This document shows positions 34,451-44,397 of a DNA stretch of 64,000 nucleotides, one piece after another. The stretch's first letter is position 1. Each line of letters begins with the position of its first letter. Source of the stretch: Ensifer canadensis (GTDB taxonomy: Bacteria; Pseudomonadota; Alphaproteobacteria; Rhizobiales; Rhizobiaceae); the NCBI RefSeq assembly GCF_017488845.2, contig NZ_CP083374.1, forward strand, positions 467,501 to 531,500, in the 5' to 3' direction. The notes beneath the pieces were generated by a model. That model was given only the letters and a program-made list of their open reading frames with translations, was not told the origin of the DNA and did no database searches. The translations under genes were made by a program, and so were the position numbers.

Positions 34451-35335
34451 ATGTACAGCGCCAGCAGTCGCCACCAGGCCACGACGGCCGTCGTCTTTGC
34501 AGCAGGAGCAGCAACGCTCGCCGCGACAGATGCCGTGATCGTGCGTGCGCTGAGCGGCGCCGTGCACCCGTTCGTCATCGGATTTTTCCGGGCGTTCTTC
34601 GGCGCACTCATCCTTCTTCCCTGGATTGCGCTTCGCCCATCCGTTCTTCGCACCACGCATCCGGTGCGCCAGCACGCCCTGCGCGCCGGCTTCAAACTAT
34701 TGGCGATGATCGCGCTGTTCGCCGCCTTCAGTTGGGGACCGCTCGCCGACGTCACCGCCATCGCCTTCACCTCTCCGATTTTTGTCGTGCTGGGTGCAGC
34801 GTTGACGTTGGGCGAACGTCCGGGCCCGGCGATGATTGCAGCGGTCGCCCTTGGTTTTGCCGGAGCCATGCTGGTGATCGGCCCGTCCGCGACGGGCTTC
34901 ACGCTGGCGATCTCGCTGGCGCTTGCGGGCGCCGTGCTTCAATCAGCGATCCAGCTGATTTTGAAATCCATGTCGAAAGGCGACGCCACGTCGACGCTCG
35001 TCGTGTGGAACCTTCTCTTGACCGTGCCGATCGCCCTGCTGCTCGCCATCCCGTTTTTCGCCATTCCTGGCCCAAGGGAAATGGGGTTGCTTGCGCTTCA
35101 GGGCGTGGTCGGCACCGCATGCATGGGGCTGATGACCCATGCCTTTTCGCTGGCGCCGGCGACTGTCGTGGCACCGGTTGACTTTCTACGCCTGCCGCTT
35201 GTGGCCTTCGGCGGATTTGCCCTGTTCGGCGAAACCGTCGCGCTGACCACCATCGGCGGCGGCGCACTCATATGCTGCGCCGCATTGATCGCCGCGCGTT
35301 CCGGAAAATTCAGGTCTGGCAAGACGCCGGACTGA
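34451..35335 (+). CDS. DMT-superfamily (EamA) transporter
   Basis: A 294-residue inner-membrane protein with ten hydrophobic segments in two EamA repeats (e.g. FFRAFFGALILLPWIALRPS in the first half and FLRLPLVAFGGFALFGETVA in the second). Such carriers export or import amino acids and other small metabolites. It precedes the peptide/opine-type ABC operon by 27 bases and is likely co-transcribed with it. Role in the pathway unknown; efflux of an over-accumulated intermediate is one option. Confidence 0.88.
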   Translation: MYSASSRHQATTAVVFAAGAATLAATDAVIVRALSGAVHPFVIGFFRAFFGALILLPWIALRPSVLRTTHPVRQHALRAGFKLLAMIALFAAFSWGPLADVTAIAFTSPIFVVLGAALTLGERPGPAMIAAVALGFAGAMLVIGPSATGFTLAISLALAGAVLQSAIQLILKSMSKGDATSTLVVWNLLLTVPIALLLAIPFFAIPGPREMGLLALQGVVGTACMGLMTHAFSLAPATVVAPVDFLRLPLVAFGGFALFGETVALTTIGGGALICCAALIAARSGKFRSGKTPD

Positions 35336-35362
35336 ACGAGACTTTCTAGGGAGGAAAATGCA

Positions 35363-36862
35363 ATGAAGAAAACGCTTATCCTGGGGGCGCTCCTGTTGGG
35401 CTCCGCCATGTCGCCTGCTTTTGCCGCATCGGGACCGATCAAGATCGTGCTGGCCGAGGAGGCCGATCTGCTCGAGCCCTGCATGGCAACCCGCTCGAAC
35501 ATCGGCCGCGTCATCATGCAGAATGTCAGCGAGACCCTGACCGAGCTCGACGTTCGCGGCGACAAGGGCGTCGTGCCGCGCCTTGCCGAAAAGTGGGAGC
35601 AGAATGAAGACGGAAGCTGGCGTTTCCATCTTCGCCAGGGGGTGAAATTCTCTGATGGCACGACCTTTGACGCCAAGGACGTCAAGCACAGCTTCGACCG
35701 CATCATGAGCGACAAGAATGCCTGTGAGTCTCGTCGATACTTCGGCGGGATGACGGTTACTGCCAATGTCGTCGACGATCACACGATCGATTTCAGCGCG
35801 GATCCGGTTCAGCCGATCCTGCCGCTGCTGATGTCGCTCGTCACGATCGTTCCGGAAGAAACGCCACTTGAGTTCATCCGCGAGCCGATCGGCACCGGCC
35901 CCTACAAACTGACCAACTGGACGCCGGGCCAGCAGATCGTCCTGACAGGGCGCGATGACTATTGGGGCCAGAAGCCGCAGGTCACGGAAGCAACCTACCT
36001 GTTCCGCGCAGATCCGTCAGTCCGAGCCGCAATGGTTCAGGCCGGCGAAGCCGATCTCTCGCCCTCGATCTCGCAGCTCGACGCAACCAACCCGAAGACC
36101 GACTTCTCCTATCTCGACAGCGAGACCGTCTATCTGCGCATCGATCACAACATCGAGCCTCTGAACGACGTGCGCGTCCGTCGTGCGCTCAACATGGCCA
36201 TCGATCGCCAGGCGTTCCTGGGTACTCTGGTGCCCGACAGCGCGCTGCTTGCCACCGCGATCGTGCCGCCCCCGACGCTCGGCTGGAACCCTGACGTGAA
36301 GGTTTTCCCCTTCGACCCGGAGGCCGCGAAAAAACTTCTGGAGGAGGCCAAGGCCGCAGGCGTGAAGGTCGATACGCCGATCACCATCATCGCGCGCTCG
36401 GCAAACTTCCCGAACGTGACGGAGATCATGGAAGCCATCCAGGCACAGTTGCAGGAAGTCGGCTTCAAGATCGATCTCAAGTTCGTCGAAGTGGCCGAAC
36501 ATGAAGGCTACTATTCCAAGCCGTTCAAGGAAGGTCGCGGGCCGCAGCTCGTTGCTGCCATGCACGACAACTCCAAGGGTGACCCGTCCTTCTCGATGTT
36601 CTTCAAATACGCAACCGATGGCACGCAGTCGGGCTTTTCAGACCCGAAGGTCGACGATCTGATCAAGCGCGCCTCGGCGGCTGTCGGCGAAGAACGCGCC
36701 AAGCTCTGGTCTGAAACCATTGCCTATGTGCATGATGAAGTGGTGGCTGACGTGCTGCTCTTCCACATGGTTGGCTTCTCGCGCGTTTCCGAACGCCTGG
36801 ACTTCAAGCCCACCATGGCGACCAACTCGATGCTTCAGCTCTCGGAGATCGGCATCAAGTGA
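35363..36862 (+). CDS. ABC transporter substrate-binding protein, family 5 (peptide/opine/nickel type)
   Basis: A 499-residue exported protein with signal peptide MKKTLILGALLLGSAMSPAFA cut before ASGPIK (residue 21/22). The SBP_bac_5 fold features are clear: VPRLAEKWEQNEDGSWRFHL, the DAKDVKHSFDRI stretch, IGTGPYKL, and DVRVRRALNMAIDRQAF. The family carries oligopeptides, opines, or acidic sugars such as sialic acid. GGGAGG stands 8 bases before the ATG. Two permeases and a fused ATPase follow, with a hairpin in between. Confidence 0.92.
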   Translation: MKKTLILGALLLGSAMSPAFAASGPIKIVLAEEADLLEPCMATRSNIGRVIMQNVSETLTELDVRGDKGVVPRLAEKWEQNEDGSWRFHLRQGVKFSDGTTFDAKDVKHSFDRIMSDKNACESRRYFGGMTVTANVVDDHTIDFSADPVQPILPLLMSLVTIVPEETPLEFIREPIGTGPYKLTNWTPGQQIVLTGRDDYWGQKPQVTEATYLFRADPSVRAAMVQAGEADLSPSISQLDATNPKTDFSYLDSETVYLRIDHNIEPLNDVRVRRALNMAIDRQAFLGTLVPDSALLATAIVPPPTLGWNPDVKVFPFDPEAAKKLLEEAKAAGVKVDTPITIIARSANFPNVTEIMEAIQAQLQEVGFKIDLKFVEVAEHEGYYSKPFKEGRGPQLVAAMHDNSKGDPSFSMFFKYATDGTQSGFSDPKVDDLIKRASAAVGEERAKLWSETIAYVHDEVVADVLLFHMVGFSRVSERLDFKPTMATNSMLQLSEIGIK

Positions 36863-36907
36863 TCCGTTCTGGCGATGATGAAATCCGCCAGTGACAGACG
36901 CAATCAA

Positions 36908-36930
36908 GGCGGCGGGAGGATCCCGCCGCC
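36908..36930 (+). terminator. Intercistronic hairpin after the binding-protein gene
   Basis: Perfect 10-base-pair stem GGCGGCGGGA / TCCCGCCGCC with a GGA loop, 46 bases after the stop codon and 23 before the permease start. It lacks a T-run and likely adjusts binding-protein versus membrane-subunit expression. Confidence 0.65.
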
Positions 36931-36953
36931 CTATGCAATCGAGAGGCACAAAG

Positions 36954-37865
36954 ATGAGCTTCATTCGCAAACGGGCCCTGGCCAGCCTGATTTCCCTTAT
37001 CGGGCTGATCGTGATGGTCTTTTTCCTCTCGCGCCTGACGGGAGATCCCGCCGCCCTGTTCCTTCCCGTCGAAGCCTCGGCGGAAATGAAGGACCAGTTT
37101 CGCGAGATCCACGGCCTTAACGATCCGATCATGGTTCAGTTTGCCCGCTATGTCGGTGACGTCGTAACCGGCGATTTCGGCGAGTCGCTGCGCAAGGCAC
37201 GGCCGGCACTCGATGTGGTTCTGGAAGCTTTCGTGTGGACGCTCTGGCTTGCCACTATCACCATGTCGCTGGTGACGGGCGCTGCCATCGTCGTCGGCTC
37301 ACTGGCCGCGTTCCGCGCCGGCGGTTTTTTCGATCGCCTCTCCTCGGTGATATCGCTGATCGGCGCGGCCGTCCCGGACTTCTGGCTCGCCATTGTCGCG
37401 ATCGTCGTCTTCTCGGTGAACCTTGCCTGGCTTCCGACATCCGGCACCGGCTCGCTCCTGCACTGGATTTTGCCCATCAGCGTGCTGTTCGTCCGCCCGT
37501 TCGGGATCATCGTCCAGGTCGTTCGCGGTTCGATGATCAGCGCGCTTTCGTCTGCCTACGTGAAGACGGCACGCGCCAAGGGCGTGAAGTCCGGACCGAT
37601 CATCTTCATCCACGCGCTGCGAAACGCCATGCTTCCCGTCATCACCGTCATCGGCGACCAGGCCGCCAGCCTGCTCAACGGCGCGGTCATCGTCGAAACC
37701 ATCTTTGGTTTTCCCGGCGTCGGCAAGCTGATGATCGACAGCATCCTGCAGCGTGACTTCAACGTCGTTTTGGCCGCCATTCTCGTGACCGCGCTGGCGA
37801 TTTTCGTCATGAACCTGTTGATCGACCTTGCCTATACGCTTCTCGATCCACGCATCCGTCATTGA
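36954..37865 (+). CDS. ABC transporter permease, DppB type
   Basis: A 303-residue permease with six hydrophobic segments. The N-terminal FLSRLTGDPAALFLP is the family GDPA motif, and the EAA loop (YVKTARAKGVKSGPIIFIHAL) precedes VETIFGFPGVGKLM. The ATG at 36954 is preceded by GAGAGG; upstream in-frame residues overlap the hairpin and are rejected. It pairs with the DppC-type gene 11 bases downstream. Confidence 0.92.
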   Translation: MSFIRKRALASLISLIGLIVMVFFLSRLTGDPAALFLPVEASAEMKDQFREIHGLNDPIMVQFARYVGDVVTGDFGESLRKARPALDVVLEAFVWTLWLATITMSLVTGAAIVVGSLAAFRAGGFFDRLSSVISLIGAAVPDFWLAIVAIVVFSVNLAWLPTSGTGSLLHWILPISVLFVRPFGIIVQVVRGSMISALSSAYVKTARAKGVKSGPIIFIHALRNAMLPVITVIGDQAASLLNGAVIVETIFGFPGVGKLMIDSILQRDFNVVLAAILVTALAIFVMNLLIDLAYTLLDPRIRH

Positions 37866-37876
37866 AGAGTTCAGCC

Positions 37877-38800
37877 ATGACCTTACAGACGACAGATACG
37901 GCGATAACCCAGGAACCGACCTTTGCTGTTCGCATGGCGCGCATGCTGTGGGCGGACAAGTTCGCCCTGTGCGCTGCAATCTTTCTGATCACAGTCCTCA
38001 TTCTGGCGATCGTCGGGCCGAGCTGGCTTGGCGACCTTGCGACGAAGCAAAACCTGCGCGGCCGAAATGCAGCGCCGTTCGAATGGGAACGCGGCTGGGT
38101 CTGGTGGATGGGGGCGGATGCGCTTGGACGTCCGCTGTTTGCCCGCATCATTGTGGCAACGCAAAACACGCTGATGGTTGCCGCAGGCGCCGTCGCGATC
38201 TCCGCGATCGTCGGCACCACGCTTGGCCTGATCGCAGGTTTTTCCTCCGAGCGCGTCAACCAGGTCATCATGCGGCTGGCCGACGTCATCATGTCGTTCC
38301 CGTCGCTGCTGATCGCGGTCATCGTGCTCTATGTCCTCGGCTCGTCGATCCTGAACCTGATGCTGGTTCTGGCGATCACCCGCATTCCGGTCTATCTGCG
38401 CACCACCCGCGCGGAGGTGCTGGAGATCCGCGAGCGCATGTTCGTGCAAGCTGCGCGCGTCATGGGCGCCTCCAGCAAGCGCATCCTGTTCCGGCACATC
38501 CTGCCCGTGGTCCTGCCAACGCTGACGACGCTGGCGACCCTCGACTTTGCCTATGTGATGCTGGCGGAAAGCGCGCTTTCCTTCCTCGGCATCGGCATTC
38601 AGCCGCCCGAAATCACCTGGGGTCTGATGATTTCTCAAGGTAGGCAATATCTCACCAATGCCTGGTGGCTGTCCTTCTGGCCCGGCCTTGCAATCATCCT
38701 GACGACCATGTCGCTCAACTTGCTTTCGAACTGGATGCGCATCGCCCTTGATCCCGTCCAGCGCTGGCGCCTGGAAATGAAAGGTCGCAAGAATGGCTGA
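37877..38800 (+). CDS. ABC transporter permease, DppC type
   Basis: A 307-residue permease. After a short cytoplasmic N-terminus there are six hydrophobic segments, with the family motif WWMGADALGRPLFARIIVAT, the EAA loop (FVQAARVMGASSKRILFRHI) and LSFLGIGIQPPEITWGLM. The ATG at 37877 follows GAAGAG. Its stop overlaps the ATPase start by 8 bases, so the genes are coupled. Confidence 0.92.
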   Translation: MTLQTTDTAITQEPTFAVRMARMLWADKFALCAAIFLITVLILAIVGPSWLGDLATKQNLRGRNAAPFEWERGWVWWMGADALGRPLFARIIVATQNTLMVAAGAVAISAIVGTTLGLIAGFSSERVNQVIMRLADVIMSFPSLLIAVIVLYVLGSSILNLMLVLAITRIPVYLRTTRAEVLEIRERMFVQAARVMGASSKRILFRHILPVVLPTLTTLATLDFAYVMLAESALSFLGIGIQPPEITWGLMISQGRQYLTNAWWLSFWPGLAIILTTMSLNLLSNWMRIALDPVQRWRLEMKGRKNG

Positions 38801-40412
38801 CCATCTGCTGGAAGTCCGCAACCTCTCGGTCGAGTTTCACACCGTGATGGGCGTCGTCAAAGCGGTCCGCAACATCTCGTATCACCTCGATCGCGGCGAG
38901 ACGCTGGCGATCCTGGGGGAAAGCGGTTCAGGAAAGTCCGTATCGTCGTCGGCGATCATGAACCTGATCGACATGCCGCCCGGCCGTATCAGCTCGGGCG
39001 AGATCCTGCTTGACGGCGTCGACCTCTTGACGATGCCGACACACAAGCGTCGGGAAGTGAACGGTCGCCGCATCGCGATGATCTTTCAGGATCCGCTCAG
39101 CCACCTGAACCCGGTTTATTCGGTCGGCTGGCAGATCCGCGAGGCACTGACGACCCACGGCACGGGAAGCACCGAGGCACAGGCGGAAGCTCTGCGGCTG
39201 TTGACCCGCGTCGGCATTCCCGACCCGGAGAAATCGCTCGACAAATATCCGCACGAGTTCTCCGGCGGTCAGCGCCAGCGCGTCATGATCGCCATGGCGC
39301 TTGCACTCCGCCCCGATCTGCTGATCGCCGACGAGCCGACGACGGCGCTCGACGTGACTGTTCAGGCCGAGGTGCTGGCGCTTCTGGAGGAGTTGCAGCA
39401 GGAAACCGGCATGGCAGTCCTGATCATCACGCATGACCTTGGCGTCGTCGCCGAGGTTGCCGACCGCGTCGTGGTGATGGAAAAGGGCGAACTGGTCGAG
39501 GCGGGAACGGTTCGCGATGTCTACAAGAACCCGCAACATCCCTACACCCGCAAGCTGATCGCCGCCGCCCCCGGAAAAGGCAAGATGCACTCGCCAGGCG
39601 CGCGCGGCGAGCCGGTCCTGTCGGTTCGCGACGTCCGCAAACATTATGGCAGCTTCGAAGCCCTGAAAGGCATCTCGTTCGACCTCATGCCTGGCGAGAC
39701 CATGGCTGTCGTCGGCGAAAGCGGCTCGGGAAAATCCACGCTCGCCCGCATCCTGCTCAGGCTGGACGAGCCCGACAGCGGCAGCGCGCTATGGAAGGGC
39801 CGTGACCTTTTCCAGCTGTCGCCGGCGGAACTCTACAAATTGCGGCGCGACCTGCAGATGGTGTTTCAGGACCCCACCCAGTCGCTCAATCCGCGCATGA
39901 CCGTCTACCAGCTGATCTCCGAGGCATGGGTGATCCATCCGGACATCCTGCCCAAGGCGAAATGGCGCGAGCGCGTCGCCGAGCTTCTGGTTCAGGTCGG
40001 CCTTGGCCCGGAACATATGGGGCGATATCCACATCAGTTTTCCGGCGGTCAGCGCCAGCGCATCGCCATTGCCCGAGCGCTGGCGCTCGAGCCGCAATTG
40101 ATCATCTGCGACGAGGCCGTCTCGGCGCTCGATGTCTCGGTCCAGGCTCAGGTCATTGCCCTTCTGGACAAGCTTCGCAAGGACATGGGCATTGCCTTCA
40201 TCTTCATCGCCCACGATCTTCCGGTCGTTCGCGACTTCGCCGACCACGTCATGGTGATGCAGAAGGGCAATGTCGTCGAACTCGGCACCGTGCGTGAGGT
40301 CTTCGAGACCCCACGCCGAGACTATACGCGCGCGCTTCTGGCTGCCGGACTTGATCCGGATCCCGACGTCCAGGCGGCCAATCGCGCTGCCCGCCTCGAA
40401 TGCGCCTCTTGA
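38793..40412 (+). CDS. ABC transporter ATPase, fused DppD-DppF type
   Basis: A 539-residue fusion of the two ATPases of peptide-type transporters. Domain 1: Walker [12 protein letters not shown], signature FSGGQRQR, Walker [12 protein letters not shown]. Domain 2 starts near residue 270: Walker [12 protein letters not shown], signature FSGGQRQR, Walker [13 protein letters not shown]-terminal oligopeptide segments ([31 protein letters not shown]) follow each domain. The fused layout is also found in the SatD protein of the Haemophilus sialic-acid transporter and in several rhizobial systems. Confidence 0.92.
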   Translation: MADHLLEVRNLSVEFHTVMGVVKAVRNISYHLDRGETLAILGESGSGKSVSSSAIMNLIDMPPGRISSGEILLDGVDLLTMPTHKRREVNGRRIAMIFQDPLSHLNPVYSVGWQIREALTTHGTGSTEAQAEALRLLTRVGIPDPEKSLDKYPHEFSGGQRQRVMIAMALALRPDLLIADEPTTALDVTVQAEVLALLEELQQETGMAVLIITHDLGVVAEVADRVVVMEKGELVEAGTVRDVYKNPQHPYTRKLIAAAPGKGKMHSPGARGEPVLSVRDVRKHYGSFEALKGISFDLMPGETMAVVGESGSGKSTLARILLRLDEPDSGSALWKGRDLFQLSPAELYKLRRDLQMVFQDPTQSLNPRMTVYQLISEAWVIHPDILPKAKWRERVAELLVQVGLGPEHMGRYPHQFSGGQRQRIAIARALALEPQLIICDEAVSALDVSVQAQVIALLDKLRKDMGIAFIFIAHDLPVVRDFADHVMVMQKGNVVELGTVREVFETPRRDYTRALLAAGLDPDPDVQAANRAARLECAS

Positions 40413-40440
40413 GAGAGCGCTCCCATCACTGGAGATAACA

Positions 40441-41322
40441 ATGTCCAAGCAAGCCTTTGTCGCGCTCGTTACCTGCTTCAACGACGATGAGACGATCAAC
40501 TACGACGCGACGCGCGCTCAGGTCCGCCGACAGGTGGACGCCGGCAACAACATCATGTGCGCCGGTACGAACGGTGATTTCAGCGCCCTGACCTACGACG
40601 AGAAAGTGCGCCTGACCGAGGAGGTCGTCGATGAGGTCGCCGGCCGCGTCAAGGTCATCGTCAATGCCGGCATGCCCGCAACCTTCGAAACGCTGAAACT
40701 CGCGCGCGAATTCGATCGCATCGGCGTCGATGGTATTGCCGTGATAACCCCGTTCTTCATCGCCTGCACCCAGGATGGTCTGATCCGTCACTTCTCGACC
40801 GTTGCGGACGCGGTCGAAACCCCGATCTATCTCTACGATATTCCGGCCCGCACCCAGAACCATATCGAGCCGGAGACCGCGCGCAGGCTTTCCGGGCACG
40901 GCAACATCGCCGGCATCAAGGATTCGGGCGGAGCGAAAGAGACGCTTGAAGCCTATCTCGAGGTAGCCAGAGACGTTGAGGGTTTCGAAGTCTACTCAGG
41001 CCCCGATCATCTGGTGCTGTGGGCGCTGCAAAACGGTGCGGCCGGCTGCATATCGGGCCTCGGCAATGCCATGCCGCACGTGCTGGCGGGAATTTTAAAC
41101 GCCTTCAATTCAGGCGACATTGCCGAAGCCGAAAGACAGCAGGCGATTTATTCGGCTTTCCGCACGGATCTCTACGCGCTTGGCTTCGCGCCTGCGATGG
41201 TCAAGCGATCGCTCTTTCTACAGGACAGCTCCGTTGGCGCCAGCCGCGAGCCGGCCTTGCTGCCCAACAAGACCCAGGACGACCAGATCGAGGAGATCCT
41301 GCACCGGTATGGGCTCCTTTGA
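40441..41322 (+). CDS. DHDPS/NAL-family lyase or dehydratase
   Basis: A 293-residue class I aldolase-fold enzyme. Catalytic Tyr132 (LYDIPARTQN) and Schiff-base Lys160 (IAGIKDSGG) are present, and the carboxylate loop reads AGTNGDFSAL (41-50) where DHDPS has GTTGE. Family members cleave or dehydrate 2-keto acids, including N-acetylneuraminate and 2-keto-3-deoxy acids. It is the last gene after the peptide-type ABC transporter, so it probably acts on the imported compound. It is clearly distinct from the KdgD copy at 58242-59153. True specificity is unknown. Confidence 0.88.
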   Translation: MSKQAFVALVTCFNDDETINYDATRAQVRRQVDAGNNIMCAGTNGDFSALTYDEKVRLTEEVVDEVAGRVKVIVNAGMPATFETLKLAREFDRIGVDGIAVITPFFIACTQDGLIRHFSTVADAVETPIYLYDIPARTQNHIEPETARRLSGHGNIAGIKDSGGAKETLEAYLEVARDVEGFEVYSGPDHLVLWALQNGAAGCISGLGNAMPHVLAGILNAFNSGDIAEAERQQAIYSAFRTDLYALGFAPAMVKRSLFLQDSSVGASREPALLPNKTQDDQIEEILHRYGLL

Positions 41323-41396
41323 AGCGGGTGCCGAAACAGCACCACACGCATAGCGTTTCCCCCGAGCGGCCGGAGCCATGCCTCGCCGCATAGGCG

Positions 41397-42467
41397 CTAG
41401 AGCAACCGCCGTTCGGTTTGCGCGTCGAAGAGGTGAATGTTGGCGGGCGCGAAGGTCAGGCCGACCTTGTCGCCTGCAGTCACACTCGATCGACCATTGA
41501 AGACCACCGAGAGCTCCGGCGTCGTTGCCATCGTCAGGAAACACGTCGCGCCTGTCGATTCGAGCAGCGCGACCGGTACAGAGAGAGCGCCTTTATCGGG
41601 CTCGGCAATCTCGATGTGCTCCGGACGCAGTCCAACAGTGAGGGCCTGCCCCGGCTGCACGGCTCGATCGAGGACGATCGCCTGTTTGACACCGACGTCG
41701 AGGATGACCGAGCGTCCATCCTGGCCGCCCACGGCGGGTATGAAATTCATTGCCGGGGATCCGATGAACCCGGCGACGAATTTGTTGACCGGCCGATCGT
41801 AGAGTTCAAGCGGGCTCCCCTGTTGTTCGATGACGCCATCGCGCATGATGACGACGTGGTCAGCCATCGTCATGGCCTCGATCTGGTCATGGGTGACGTA
41901 GACGGATGTGGCGCCCAACCGATCGTGCAGCGCACGGATTTCCTTGCGCATATGAACGCGCAGTGCTGCATCGAGGTTCGAAAGCGGCTCGTCGAACAGA
42001 AACGCCTTGGGATGGCGGATGATTGCCCGGCTCATCGCCACGCGCTGGCGCTGGCCGCCCGAGAGCTCCCGCGGATAGCGCCCGAGCAGATGGGTGAGCC
42101 CGGTGACGGCTGCAACTTCGTTTGCAGCCTTCTTGCGTTCGGCCTTCGCAACCCCCCTGATGCGCAGGCTGTAGGTCAGGTTCTCCTCGACCGTCATATG
42201 CGGATAGAGCGCGTAGGACTGAAACACCATCGCCACATCGCGCTTGCGCGGCGGCACGGCGTTCATCACCTCGCCGGCGATCCTCAAGGTGCCGGACGAT
42301 ATGCTCTCGAGCCCTGCGAGGGACCGCAGCAGCGTCGACTTTCCGCAGCCAGATGGACCGACCAGCGCTGTAAAGCTGCCCTTGCGGATCGAAAGCTCGA
42401 TGTCCTTCAGCGCGTGGTAGGCACCATAGTATTTGTTGACGTTGGTCAGTTCGATCTGGGCGGTCAT
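41397..42467 (-). CDS. CUT1 sugar ABC transporter ATPase (UgpC/MalK type)
   Basis: A 356-residue ATPase: Walker A GPSGCGKST near 37, Q-loop MVFQSYALYPHMTV, signature LSGGQRQR, Walker B AFLFDEPLSNLDA, then C-terminal TOBE/regulatory domain (GLRPEHIEI). The ATG overlaps the permease stop (ATGA). It is the last gene of the operon beginning at 47735 and energises sugar uptake with the two permeases upstream. Confidence 0.93.
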   Translation of the reverse strand: MTAQIELTNVNKYYGAYHALKDIELSIRKGSFTALVGPSGCGKSTLLRSLAGLESISSGTLRIAGEVMNAVPPRKRDVAMVFQSYALYPHMTVEENLTYSLRIRGVAKAERKKAANEVAAVTGLTHLLGRYPRELSGGQRQRVAMSRAIIRHPKAFLFDEPLSNLDAALRVHMRKEIRALHDRLGATSVYVTHDQIEAMTMADHVVIMRDGVIEQQGSPLELYDRPVNKFVAGFIGSPAMNFIPAVGGQDGRSVILDVGVKQAIVLDRAVQPGQALTVGLRPEHIEIAEPDKGALSVPVALLESTGATCFLTMATTPELSVVFNGRSSVTAGDKVGLTFAPANIHLFDAQTERRLL

Positions 42468-43291
42468 TTGAGCGCTCCCGAGGTAAGGCCAGAGACGATG
42501 CGGCGTTGCAGAAGGACGAAGATGGCGAGGATCGGGGTCACGTAGATCGCCGCATAGGCCATGATGTTGTTCCATTCGTTGGTGTTCGGCCCCATGAACG
42601 AATTCAGCCCGACGCTTGCCGGCTGCAGTTCGACAGCCTGGATCATGGATTTCGAATAGACGAACTCACCGAAGGCCTGCATGAAGATCAGGATGGCGCT
42701 GACGAGAATGCCATTGCGCGCGAGCGGCAGGACGATGTTGAAGAAGGCACCGACGCGCGAATTGCCGTCGACAAGCGCGGCCTCCTCCAGTTCCTGCGGC
42801 ACGCTCATGAAGGTCGCGCGCACCAGCACCACGAAAAACGGCATGCTCTTGGCGGCAATCGCCAGGATGACCGCGAGCCTGGGGTAGTTGAGTAGTCCGA
42901 TCTGGGAAAAGCCGACGAAGATCGGCGTCACCATCAGCGATGCCGGAAGCACCTGTAGCATGAGGACAAGGAAGAGGCCGATATCGACCCATATGTTGCG
43001 ATAGCGCGCCAGGACATAGGCACAGCCGATACCGAGCACGGTGATGACCCCGACGGCGCCGCAGGCGATGACCAGCGAATTCCAGATATAGCGGCCCATG
43101 CTCCGGCTTTGCCAGACGTCGCCGAAAATGTGCCATTGAGGATCCGTCGGCCAAAAGGTTGGCGGGGTGGCGAACATCTCTGAACCGGATTTGATCGTGG
43201 TGATGTACATCCAGTAGAGCGGGAACAGGTAGACACCGGCGAGAACGATTGCGATTGCCAGCATCAACCGGTCGCGGGATACGGTATTCAT
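42464..43291 (-). CDS. CUT1 sugar ABC transporter permease (MalG type)
   Basis: A 275-residue permease with six hydrophobic segments and the EAA loop (ELEEAALVDGNSRVGAFFNI) followed by LPLARNGIL. The C-terminal tail is short, as usual in this group. Start and stop overlap those of both neighbouring genes (ATGA junctions), showing tight coupling. Partner of the MalF-type permease upstream. Confidence 0.93.
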   Translation of the reverse strand: MNTVSRDRLMLAIAIVLAGVYLFPLYWMYITTIKSGSEMFATPPTFWPTDPQWHIFGDVWQSRSMGRYIWNSLVIACGAVGVITVLGIGCAYVLARYRNIWVDIGLFLVLMLQVLPASLMVTPIFVGFSQIGLLNYPRLAVILAIAAKSMPFFVVLVRATFMSVPQELEEAALVDGNSRVGAFFNIVLPLARNGILVSAILIFMQAFGEFVYSKSMIQAVELQPASVGLNSFMGPNTNEWNNIMAYAAIYVTPILAIFVLLQRRIVSGLTSGALK

Positions 43292-44190
43292 CCGCGCACC
43301 TCATGCCGTGTCGAGCGCACGTAGACGACCGAGGCGATCATTACGAAGACGATCATGATCACCGAAATGGTCGCGCCCTTGGCGAAGTCGTACTGCCGGA
43401 AAGAGAGGTCCCAGGCCCAATATTGCGTGACGTTCGAGGCATTGTTCGGCCCTCCCGAGGTGATTGCCGCGAAAAGATCGAACTGCTGCAGCGTGAAAAT
43501 CAGCCCCAGCGCGATGATCGCGCCAATGGACGAACGCATCATCGGCAGCGTGATCGTCCAGAAGCGTTGCCAGACATTGGCACCATCGAGTTCGGACGCC
43601 TCGTAGAGATCGCGCGGAATTGCCGAAAGGCCAACGGACATCAGGATCATGTTGAACGAGGTGCCGAGCCAGATATTGGCGATGATCACTGCCCAGAGGG
43701 AAAAATCGGGGTCCGAGCGCCAGAAGATATTGCCACTGATGAGACCGGTTTCACGCAGGATGAAGTTGAGGACGCCGAAGTCGCCGGAGAGGATCCAGTT
43801 CCAGATCGCGCCAACGACAAGTCCCGGCATCACCCACGAGACCAGAAAGAGGCCGCGCAGCCACGAGGCGCCCGGAAAGTTCGTCCAGAAGAACAATGCC
43901 AGGCCAAATCCGACGAGGAACTGGCCGGCAATCGAGGCGATGACGAAGGTCGCCGTGTTGGCAAGGATCGGCCAAGTTTCCGGCTGGGCGAACAAATCCC
44001 GGTAGTTCTTGAGGCCGACGAAAGGGCGCCAGAAACTGCCAAGGCTGAACATGTCGACTTCCTGGAAGCTCATGACGATATTGTAGAGCAGCGGCAGCCC
44101 GGACAGAGTGAGCAGGAACGCAAGCGGCAGGCTGACGAGGCCGATATCGAAACCGCGACCGTCGATCATGCTGGACAAAAATCGTTTCAT
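43288..44190 (-). CDS. CUT1 sugar ABC transporter permease (MalF type)
   Basis: A 300-residue permease with six hydrophobic segments and EAA loop (DLYEASELDGANVWQRFWTI) followed by LPMMRSS. The ATG at 44190 follows GGAGGAG; the longer frame from 44232 is rejected. The 306 bases separating it from the binding-protein gene contain repeat copy D and otherwise nothing recognised, so expression of this part may be lower than that of the binding protein. Confidence 0.92.
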   Translation of the reverse strand: MKRFLSSMIDGRGFDIGLVSLPLAFLLTLSGLPLLYNIVMSFQEVDMFSLGSFWRPFVGLKNYRDLFAQPETWPILANTATFVIASIAGQFLVGFGLALFFWTNFPGASWLRGLFLVSWVMPGLVVGAIWNWILSGDFGVLNFILRETGLISGNIFWRSDPDFSLWAVIIANIWLGTSFNMILMSVGLSAIPRDLYEASELDGANVWQRFWTITLPMMRSSIGAIIALGLIFTLQQFDLFAAITSGGPNNASNVTQYWAWDLSFRQYDFAKGATISVIMIVFVMIASVVYVRSTRHEVRG

Positions 44191-44397
44191 GGGCTCCTCC
44201 GCCGCCGAGATGGCAGCCGACATCGGCGGCACGCGTCTCGACCTGCAAAACTAGAACGACCGAACTGATGCCGACAGCCGGCACAAATTTCCTGGCTTTC
44301 CGCTCCAGCGCCTAAGTACGATGGAGCATTGCTTGATCGGGGTGGCGAACGCCCTTCAAGGCACGCCCAGAAGCACGTTCGCCCCATTCAAGAGGTT

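Noticed and set aside
33017..41322. A complete sialic acid catabolic operon
   Set aside because: A sialidase-like protein, an NAL-family enzyme and a Sat-like transporter are present, but nanE and nanK are missing and the lyase loop differs from N-acetylneuraminate lyase. Kept only as a hypothesis for an acid sugar.
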